47,627 bases of DNA from an uncultured Bacteroidales bacterium (GTDB taxonomy: Bacteria > Bacteroidota > Bacteroidia > Bacteroidales > UBA932): the NCBI GenBank assembly GCA_944326225.1, contig CALVDI010000012.1, positions 1 to 47,627 of the forward strand, in the 5' to 3' direction. The position numbers and the translations under genes were made by a program. This document shows positions 34,701-40,073 of the stretch, in pieces. The notes below the pieces were generated by a model. That model made no database searches, was not told the DNA's origin, and saw only the letters and a program-made list of their open reading frames with translations. Numbering within the stretch: position 1 is the stretch's first letter; each line of letters starts with the position of its first letter.

Positions 34701-34984
34701 ATACCCAGGCCTTCCTCGAGATAGCCTCCGAAGTATTCTCCGAGTGGATCCCTGCTCTCAAGGAAGTCGGTATCCAGGCCACCTGGGCAGGCTACTATGT
34801 GGAGCCGCGCTATATCGTCGACCCGGCCCTCGGCCTCTTCATCGGCATGCGCGGCCACGGCTTCATGCTCTCGCAGTACATCGGCAAGCTCTACGTGGAT
34901 GCCCTCCTCGGCCGTCCCGTGCCCGAGTACTTCAAGGACCTGGCCCTCAGCGGCACCGGCCTCAGCGAGCAGGCCTTCAAATAG
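31742..34984 (+). CDS. Multi-cofactor FAD/iron-sulphur amine or amino-acid dehydrogenase (HcnABC-like fusion)
   Basis: 1080 residues joining what are usually three subunits. Order: [2Fe-2S] ferredoxin domain (Cys60, 65, 68, 80); FAD/NAD reductase with GAGPAG (125-130) and GAGNIG (272-277); a ferredoxin-like segment with CNPCSFAC (471-478) and a classic [4Fe-4S] run CIGCMQCVYQCP (499-510); a BFD-like [2Fe-2S] domain (Cys610, 612, 646, 651); and a D-amino-acid-oxidase-type FAD domain starting GGGMAGSA (713-720). Separate homologues form hydrogen cyanide synthase HcnABC, opine oxidases and hydroxyproline or proline dehydrogenases. It probably oxidises an amino or imino acid and passes electrons on; substrate and acceptor are unknown. 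The gene is GC-rich and well expressed by codon use. The first Met in the frame is at 31742. Confidence 0.82.
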   Translation: MYRITSHPILPVPAEDTVSFKFEDKTITGQKGQTIAAAMHQAGCPVHSLSLDHRKRTMECGIGKCGACEMLVDGKIRRICITKVDGVREVARLSADSGFKGVLVTEKDGVEEEKEVYRTTVAIIGAGPAGLAVREELLKEGVDCIVIDSNSEIGGQFLMQTHQFFFFEKEKRFGGMRGFDIARTLAGDSHEGIMLDSVVWDILDGKRLAVKNIATDKVFYVDTDELVIATGAVPFMPAFKNDDVPGVYTAAVVQRMMNTQFTLLGKNILTVGAGNIGYLTSYQAMQAGANVRMIIEGMPREGGFPVQANRVRRLGIPILTSHVLVEAVPNADHTGITGAIIAECENFKPIPGTERLIDGIDCINICTGLMPDNQLFVKGNAVFGRSCHGVGDSVRIGEGTSAVLRGRQCAYEILQNLGRRFNYDNYLQISKEYIDSQQHPVRILQEPAMPSAERAAAAPFVIMDCLYGFACNPCSFACKSGAIAKSSTSTTPKIDYDKCIGCMQCVYQCPGLAIFGYDTRAGKLFLPIEYEVQEGSGVFLVDDNGRKVGEGVVEKIMLKPNKTNVARVKVAQLYDGGVLTDARGFIVKERYPAPVEMKPAPSVDGKTYICHCEDLTLERILELIGDRKTISADELKHISRLGMGPCRGKRCLPRAKSALRPYGIELTGDFTPRAPMASLVELGNVINKAGAEKIVLPSGAVADGGKVGALVAGGGMAGSAVFRYLAEAGFAPVLVNKDRGSSWRNIAGGRPAFSLPALADIANHNLEIFRDLQQHANIDFRLIRYVNFAHDEATYRSLDAARAWSKAYMVDPKDFQKEISPYMRPGLDMYVAAQVTEDCWQATPGKTINAVRLIGRSHGGRILEETELVDVRKVGGEYEVLVRDSARRYTRFRTEIFVNALGYGAEKFAHMLGIETGLYPVKHQAFITKRLPLLGKEGAPLDMLIDRRHYKGFSAVYGQQLADTGQIIGCASPATDPAEAGKDLRINTQAFLEIASEVFSEWIPALKEVGIQATWAGYYVEPRYIVDPALGLFIGMRGHGFMLSQYIGKLYVDALLGRPVPEYFKDLALSGTGLSEQAFK

Positions 34985-35006
34985 CCTACCGCAGATATCA
35001 TCCATT

Positions 35007-35042
35007 CAGGGCGCGGCACTTTTATGTCACGCCCTGTTTGCT
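35007..35042 (+). terminator. Terminator after the large oxidoreductase
   Basis: CAGGGCG (35007-35013) and CGCCCTG (35030-35036) form a 7-bp stem followed by TTTGCT. The TTTG of its tail is also the -33 element of the next promoter. Confidence 0.6.
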
Positions 35043-35067
35043 TTCAGGCATTAAATACTTACATTTG
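35037..35067 (+). promoter_or_regulatory. Promoter of the DinD-like gene
   Basis: TTTG (35037-35040), exactly 19 bases, TACATTTG (35060-35067): complete consensus. The leader to the ATG at 35120 is about 48 bases. No LexA-like operator was recognised. Confidence 0.75.
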
Positions 35068-35119
35068 TATCATCTTTCGTCCCGCAGCCGTCCCTGCTGT
35101 AGTTATGCGTTTAACTTAA

Positions 35120-35599
35120 ATGATACGTGATACAATGAAAGCAGATGAGATTATGGAACTGTTCAGACAGTTCGAGTCAATCGCCAATGACTATGAGGGC
35201 GTGGAGTGCTGGAGTGCCAGGGAATTGTCTAAGTTGCTGGGTTACACGCAGTGGCGGAATTTTGAAAACATTGTGGAGAAGGCCAAGGCGGCATGTCGGA
35301 ATGCCGGTCAGGATGTCTCATATCATTTTGCTGACGTCAGCAAAATGATAGACTTGCCGAAAAGTGCTCAGCGTGAGGTAGATGACTTCGTGCTTACGCG
35401 CTATGCATGTTGTCTTATTGCACAGAACGGAGATGCCAGGAAGCCGCAAGTCGCTTTCGCTCAGAACTATTTCGCAGTTCAGACCAGGCGTGCGGAGCTC
35501 ATTCAGAAACGCATACTTGAGTACGAACGCGTGCAGGCCCGGAACAAACTCGCTGAAACAGAGTGGAGAAGAGGCTTAAGTCAGATGAGAAGAAGATAA
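35120..35599 (+). pseudogene. dinD: DinD-like protein, truncated
   Basis: 159 residues matching the N-terminal part of DinD, the DNA-damage-inducible protein [58 protein letters not shown] and [19 protein letters not shown]. Full DinD proteins run to about 270 residues; this one ends soon after KLAETEW. In the alternative frame from 35563 the reading continues [14 protein letters not shown] to a stop at 35632, which looks like a better continuation, so a 2-base frameshift near 35563 is possible. It keeps an intact promoter. In Escherichia coli DinD inhibits RecA filaments; whether this short form does anything is unknown. Confidence 0.65.
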
Positions 35600-35641
35600 A
35601 AGTTGATAAAAATGATACAGTTACAAAGAAATAACACCGAA

Positions 35642-36469
35642 ATGGAGGATGTGCGTCGGATGCTGAGGCCGAGGCCGGAAGATACGCACAAGGGAGACTT
35701 CGGACATGCGCTTTTAGTGTGCGGTTCGCGTGGGATGGCCGGGGCGGCTGTACTGGCCGCCATGGGGGCGCTACGCTCCGGCTGCGGCCTGGTGACGGTG
35801 CATCTGCCGGAGTCCGAGCGGACGGTGATTCACTGCACCTGCCCTTCGGCTATGGTGGACTGCGACCCACAGGGGCATTTTTCCGCATTGCCTTCAAATA
35901 TGGAACGGTATACAGCGGTAGGATGCGGGTGCGGCCTCGGACGGCATCCCGAGACGGAGGCGGCCCTTAGAAGCCTGCTGCGTGCATGGCAGCGGCCGAT
36001 GGTCCTGGATGCGGATGCCCTGAACATCATTGCCGCCGGGCCTGATTTGCTTGGGCTCGTGCCTGAAGGCTCCATCCTCACGCCCCATCTCGGAGAACTC
36101 CACCGTTTAGTGGGCAAATGGGCCACTGCGGAGGAAAGGCTGGCGAAAGCTGCTGACCTGGCCGTACGGACGCGCAGCTGTGTGGTGGTCAAGGGGCCGC
36201 ATTCGGCTGTAATCTCTCCGGAAGGACAGGCGGCATTCAACACCACCGGCAATCCTGGGATGGCGACCGGCGGCAGTGGAGATGTGCTGACCGGCCTGCT
36301 GACAGGGTTGCTGGCCTCTGGCTACGGGGCGTTCGAGGCGGCCCGCCTGGGAGTGTGGCTGCACGGCAGGGCGGGGGACCTCGCCGCCTCCCGCTACGGG
36401 CAGAACGGCATGAACAGCCGCGACATCGCCGACTGTCTCGGAGAAGCTTTCCGCTGTGTTGAAGGTTGA
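35642..36469 (+). CDS. nnrD: ADP/ATP-dependent NAD(P)H-hydrate dehydratase, stand-alone
   Basis: About 275 residues of the ribokinase-fold NnrD family, which repairs damaged NAD(P)H hydrates. Motifs: THKGDFGHALLVCGSRGMAGAAVLAAMGALRSGCGLV at the start of the domain, DADALN, LTPHLGELHRLVG, VVVKGPHSAVI, and the phosphate-binding NPGMATGGSGDVLTGLLTG. In most Bacteroidota the dehydratase is fused behind an epimerase (NnrE) in one protein of about 500 residues; here only the dehydratase half exists. The ATG at 35642 starts just before the domain; in-frame ATGs at 35603 and 35612 would add up to 13 residues. Confidence 0.9.
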   Translation: MEDVRRMLRPRPEDTHKGDFGHALLVCGSRGMAGAAVLAAMGALRSGCGLVTVHLPESERTVIHCTCPSAMVDCDPQGHFSALPSNMERYTAVGCGCGLGRHPETEAALRSLLRAWQRPMVLDADALNIIAAGPDLLGLVPEGSILTPHLGELHRLVGKWATAEERLAKAADLAVRTRSCVVVKGPHSAVISPEGQAAFNTTGNPGMATGGSGDVLTGLLTGLLASGYGAFEAARLGVWLHGRAGDLAASRYGQNGMNSRDIADCLGEAFRCVEG

Positions 36470-36511
36470 ATGTCTCGCCGACTGTTAGGGTCTTGTTACG
36501 TGTTTATCTTC

Positions 36512-37582
36512 CTATCGGAGCTGCAGTTTCTGTATTTCATACAAAAAGAAAAAAGCCTCAATATTCGATTTCTTCAGTTTATTGAGTTTTGTCGGCAATG
36601 GTGATTGAATGACAGCATCGGCCAATGCTTTAACTTCTTCAGGATTATAGTGTTTGACATCCGTTATTCCTTTCTCGATAAGTTTTGACAGATATGCGGC
36701 TTTGGCAGCATTGGTTATCGCGCTGTCAATGCTGTACACCTCGCTGTGTATAAATCCTCTTACTCTCTTGATGCCGTCCTGCAGTAATTCAAACTCATGC
36801 GGATTGTATAGTCCTCTCTGCATAATACAGAGAGCCGTGTCATAAATGTCGTTTAGAACGGATTGTAAGTCGGTTGTTTTGTTATTCCTATACTGTAACT
36901 CCGTTGAAACGAATTTGCGGAATGTTTCAGTTGTAACAGTCAGATCGGATATGCTGTCAAACAATGTGGCGATGTCGAACAACTGTTTGCATATTTCCAT
37001 CGAATAGTTTTTTTCTCCTTTGAAAAAGGGAATACCTGTAGTATGTGGTGCAAAGGCCGTGAGTTTATCACCCAGCAAGTCTTCTTTACTGGGCAGCTTT
37101 ACCATGACAGGTTCTCCCTGTTGTTTTAGAAAGCGACTCTGGATAGGTGCTTTTATTATATTGCCGTAACGACTTTCTTCAAGGAGCACATCCAACAAAA
37201 TTTTATCCTGCCTGCCCCCTGTAGGATAAGATACTTCGTAGAAAAACTTGGCATGTTGTTTCGGAACATGTGTGCGGGATATGCGTTGAACCAATTCGAC
37301 ATTGCCGAATCCGTATTCAGCGGAATACTTTTCAATATAATCTTCGATCCGGGTTCCGGGAGGGCAGATTACATCTATATCTATCGAAAGTCGCCGGTTG
37401 CTGTCGAAATGAAGTAATAGAGATGAGCCTCCCTTGAACAGAAGTGGACATTCGGAGCGGACAAGAGCTTCCAGTAAGGAGAAAGCCCGGATAGTTTTTT
37501 CAACAAGGGCAATATCACGTACATTATTCTTGCTGGCTACGGTTTCTATCCATGCCAATGTTCTACTTTCCGGATGTATCAT
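36512..37582 (-). CDS. AbiEii-like nucleotidyltransferase toxin
   Basis: 356 residues. The DNA polymerase-beta-type nucleotidyltransferase signature GGSSLLLHFDSNRRLSIDID (residues 51-70, with the paired Asp) and the later LPSKEDLLGDKLTAF are features of AbiEii/AbiGii toxins. Its start overlaps the end of the upstream antitoxin-like gene by 20 bases. In the AbiE systems the toxin modifies RNA and halts growth on phage attack. More AT-rich than the flanks and GAA-preferring in places, suggesting acquisition. Convergent with nnrD. Confidence 0.85.
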   Translation of the reverse strand: MIHPESRTLAWIETVASKNNVRDIALVEKTIRAFSLLEALVRSECPLLFKGGSSLLLHFDSNRRLSIDIDVICPPGTRIEDYIEKYSAEYGFGNVELVQRISRTHVPKQHAKFFYEVSYPTGGRQDKILLDVLLEESRYGNIIKAPIQSRFLKQQGEPVMVKLPSKEDLLGDKLTAFAPHTTGIPFFKGEKNYSMEICKQLFDIATLFDSISDLTVTTETFRKFVSTELQYRNNKTTDLQSVLNDIYDTALCIMQRGLYNPHEFELLQDGIKRVRGFIHSEVYSIDSAITNAAKAAYLSKLIEKGITDVKHYNPEEVKALADAVIQSPLPTKLNKLKKSNIEAFFFLYEIQKLQLR

Positions 37583-38324
37583 ATTCTATATTTTTCAAAA
37601 TGCGTTCTACTTTATCTTTTCTGTTCCGTCTTGATGCATAACGTAAGAGGCGGTGTATATTAATGAAGTAACTGGAGAAGGCATTGGCATATATCGTGTG
37701 TATTTCATTACCTTGCATGAACGACAGTTCATTGTCGCTTACAGCATCCACCAGCATTTTCTCTATCGTGGGTAGGTGGCATCCGTCAAATTCCGTCACA
37801 GGGGCTTCTCTTACCAACAACCTCACAATGATTGTTATATCGTTTGTAATATACCTCATACATTCCTGTCTTGTAGGGTTGAGAAGAATCGGCATGTCCA
37901 GTCCAAGTCCTTGCAACGACTGGAAAACAGATTCCATGGCGACTCTTTCCACATCGATAAGTATAATTCTGGATGCCGGCACATGCTGCATCAGCGGAGT
38001 CAGTACGGATGAGCTCCATATACAGTAATCTACAAACGGATAATGTTCTTTTATATGTCGGCATAGATTGCGTTCTGTCTCATCCGGAGTATAAATGAAC
38101 CTTGTTTTTTCATCAAGAACAAGATATGTCCCGTGGGAGATTCTTGTAATCAGCTGATTGGCGACCATGCGGTTTAAAATGACATCAATTGATTTTTCAG
38201 ATATGCCATTTGTTCCTGAGCATAATACTTCCAGGAGTTCACGTCTTTTGATAAGACCGTCTTTCATCATTGCGTAATCTAATATCTGATGTGCTATGCT
38301 CATATTTACATAGGTGTGTTTCAT
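37563..38324 (-). CDS. AbiEi-like antitoxin (winged-helix regulator)
   Basis: 253 residues. N-terminal winged-helix-like region (MKDGLIKRRELLEVLCSGTNGISEKSIDVILNRMVANQLI), then a C-terminal domain with ISHGTYLVLD and YPFVDYCIWSSSVL as seen in AbiEi/DUF6577-type partners. Paired by overlap with the AbiEii-like toxin gene. Candidate starts are the ATGs at 38324 and 38303; the former lies 2 bases from a -7 box, so the latter is also plausible. In known AbiE systems this protein represses the operon by binding 23-bp inverted repeats, and a 23-bp palindrome lies just upstream here. Confidence 0.78.
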   Translation of the reverse strand: MKHTYVNMSIAHQILDYAMMKDGLIKRRELLEVLCSGTNGISEKSIDVILNRMVANQLITRISHGTYLVLDEKTRFIYTPDETERNLCRHIKEHYPFVDYCIWSSSVLTPLMQHVPASRIILIDVERVAMESVFQSLQGLGLDMPILLNPTRQECMRYITNDITIIVRLLVREAPVTEFDGCHLPTIEKMLVDAVSDNELSFMQGNEIHTIYANAFSSYFINIHRLLRYASRRNRKDKVERILKNIEYDTSGK

Positions 38325-38326
38325 CG

Positions 38327-38334
38327 CAAATATA
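38327..38334 (-). promoter_or_regulatory. -7 promoter box of the AbiE-like operon
   Basis: On the minus strand TATATTTG, exact -7 consensus, 2 bases before the ATG at 38324. The 23-bp palindrome covers the -33 position. Confidence 0.5.
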
Positions 38335-38344
38335 TAACAAAAAA

Positions 38345-38367
38345 GGCAAATCTTATTAAGATTTGCC
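38345..38367. promoter_or_regulatory. 23-bp palindromic operator of the AbiE-like operon
   Basis: GGCAAATCTT-ATT-AAGATTTGCC: two perfect 10-base arms with a 3-base centre. It overlaps the -33 region of the antitoxin promoter. A second palindrome AATATT-GTT-AATATT follows at 38368-38382. Binding by the antitoxin is inferred from AbiEi systems, where 23-bp inverted repeats are used. Confidence 0.55.
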
Positions 38368-38386
38368 AATATTGTTAATATTTTAT

Positions 38387-38417
38387 ATTGCAGAATACGG
38401 ATTAATTGCTAAATTCG
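38387..38417 (+). promoter_or_regulatory. Promoter of the TPR/HTH gene
   Basis: ATTG (38387-38390), 19 bases, then TAAATTCG (38410-38417), one mismatch from TAnnTTTG. The box ends 4 bases before the GTG start at 38422, predicting a leaderless mRNA. Confidence 0.5.
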
Positions 38418-38421
38418 GGGC

Positions 38422-39888
38422 GTGAAAATAAGAATCGACATATTCCGGCTGGCAGTGGCCGCTCTTGCGGCTGCCGTTATCATCTACGGACTTTCCTGCT
38501 CTTCCGGCAACGGAAAGGCCACGCCGCTGCTTGAGACTGCGGACTCGCTGATGGCCTCGGATCCTCAGGCTGCCAGGCAGGTGCTTTCCTCTGTCGCAGA
38601 CGGGAAGGATATCCGGATGAGCCGTGCCGAGAGGGCTTATTACCTGCTGCTTGTGGCTGAGGCCGATTATCTTTGCGGTGAGCCGATGATCAGGGATACG
38701 GCTGTGCATGAGGTGGTGGAGTTCTTCCGGAGCGGAGCTCAGAAAAGGCTTTGCGCCCGTGCTCTGCTGATGCGGGCTGCGGTCCGGCAGGAGATGGCGG
38801 ATACGCTGGCGGGGCTCGGGAGCTGGTGGAATGCACTTCCGGCTTCTGAAAGGGCGGGCGACGGTGAGTCGATGCGGCTGCTGCGCTCAGTCGTGGGCAG
38901 TATGTACACTCTGATGCCGGATTGCGGTGCGGAGCAATATGCCGCTGCGCTGGACAGCCTTGAGCGGAGAACCGGTGTGGAGGAGGCGGCTGAGGTATAT
39001 CTGTCATTGGCCCGCGGATTATTCAGCTATGCAGCGGGACAGGCTGCTGACGATATTGCTCTCGGTATGAGGCTCGCACGGGAGGAGGGAGACGGAAGGG
39101 CTCTGACTATCGGGGAGGAATTGCTTGGGAAGCAGTCCGTCATTATGGGCGGGACGTATGTCGGGAACCGTGCAGATGCGGAGGCTCTTCGGCTCGCCGG
39201 GCTGATACTTGAGAATGAGTCGCTGCGCTTGCAGTCGGCGGAGGCACGTCTGCAGGTGATGGCCCTTGTGCTTGTGCTGGTGGTAGTGCTTGCCGTGGTG
39301 CTTGCCGAGGCCGGGATTCTGTGGCTCAGGGTGCGGAGGCTCAGATTGGAGAATTGTGCTCTGAAAGCGTCTATCGAGACCTTTGGCACTGTTTCTGAAG
39401 CGATTGCCGGATCATCCGGGGACGCGGAGCAAAGAACAGGGTGCTGTGGCGGGGAAGCCACGGGTGGAGAGGCCGGGACAGAGGCAGGTGCTGAAATCCA
39501 GTCGGTTCTGCGCGATATGGTGGCACTCATCGGCGAGATGAACGAGGCCTGCGGCCGGGATGGTGACGGAAGCGCCTCTACCGTTGACATCCGGAAGATG
39601 CTCGACCGCTATTTCCCCGAAGAAGAGGTGCATAACCGCATCCGGAGGATATGCGACCTGCTGTATCCCGGGGTACTTTCCGAGATAGAACGCGAACATC
39701 CGTCCCTTACCCGCAACGACCTCCTGCTCATTGCCTTGATGGCCTGCGGCTTCCCCACCGGAGCCATCTGCGCCGTCCGCCGTCTCAACGTGCATTCGCT
39801 CAATGTCCAGAAGACCCGTACTGCCCGGAAGATAGCTCCGGGCCTGCGCCTTTCCGATTTCGTCGCGCAGAATTTTCCTAGAAAGTAA
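38422..39888 (+). CDS. Membrane-anchored TPR protein with C-terminal HTH-like domain
   Basis: 488 residues, GTG start. N-terminal signal or lipoprotein-like segment (5-26, Cys26), then helical repeats (about 35-270: SLMASDPQAARQVLSSV, AERAYYLLLVAEADYL), one transmembrane helix at about 279-302 (LQVMALVLVLVVVLAVVLAE), a basic stretch RVRRLRLEN, and a C-terminal DNA-binding-like domain (about 385-488) with SLTRNDLLLIALMACGFPTGAICAVRRLNVHSLNVQKTRTARK, a HTH pattern. This layout of periplasmic TPR, one helix and cytoplasmic LuxR-like end occurs in Bacteroidota sensory regulators. The ligand and targets are unknown. The next gene on the same strand is an ABC permease. Confidence 0.7.
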   Translation: MKIRIDIFRLAVAALAAAVIIYGLSCSSGNGKATPLLETADSLMASDPQAARQVLSSVADGKDIRMSRAERAYYLLLVAEADYLCGEPMIRDTAVHEVVEFFRSGAQKRLCARALLMRAAVRQEMADTLAGLGSWWNALPASERAGDGESMRLLRSVVGSMYTLMPDCGAEQYAAALDSLERRTGVEEAAEVYLSLARGLFSYAAGQAADDIALGMRLAREEGDGRALTIGEELLGKQSVIMGGTYVGNRADAEALRLAGLILENESLRLQSAEARLQVMALVLVLVVVLAVVLAEAGILWLRVRRLRLENCALKASIETFGTVSEAIAGSSGDAEQRTGCCGGEATGGEAGTEAGAEIQSVLRDMVALIGEMNEACGRDGDGSASTVDIRKMLDRYFPEEEVHNRIRRICDLLYPGVLSEIEREHPSLTRNDLLLIALMACGFPTGAICAVRRLNVHSLNVQKTRTARKIAPGLRLSDFVAQNFPRK

Positions 39889-40073
39889 ATATTTTAAGGT
39901 CAGCATTGCAGTTTTCCTGTACCTGATTCACGCTGTTCGTCCGGCTGTAAGCGGTGTTGGTATTGATGCTGACAAAATGTAAGTCAGCATCAGTTGAAAA
40001 TCAGTTAGTTGCGGGTGTCTTGCTAACTGCCCGGATATTTGGAGAGAGGCATTTTCCGTGTTATGTTTGCGGT
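39889..40073. other. Intergenic region with repeat before the permease
   Basis: GTCAGCAT occurs at 39899-39906. A 10-bp inverted repeat, TGATGCTGAC (39964-39973) and GTCAGCATCA (39983-39992) around a 9-base loop, follows. There is no T-run. It could be an operator or an mRNA hairpin. The permease promoter lies at its end. Confidence 0.45.
40038..40069 (+). promoter_or_regulatory. Promoter of the FtsX-type permease
   Basis: TTTG (40038-40041), 20 bases, TATGTTTG (40062-40069). It ends 4 bases before the ATG at 40074, again predicting a leaderless mRNA. Confidence 0.65.
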
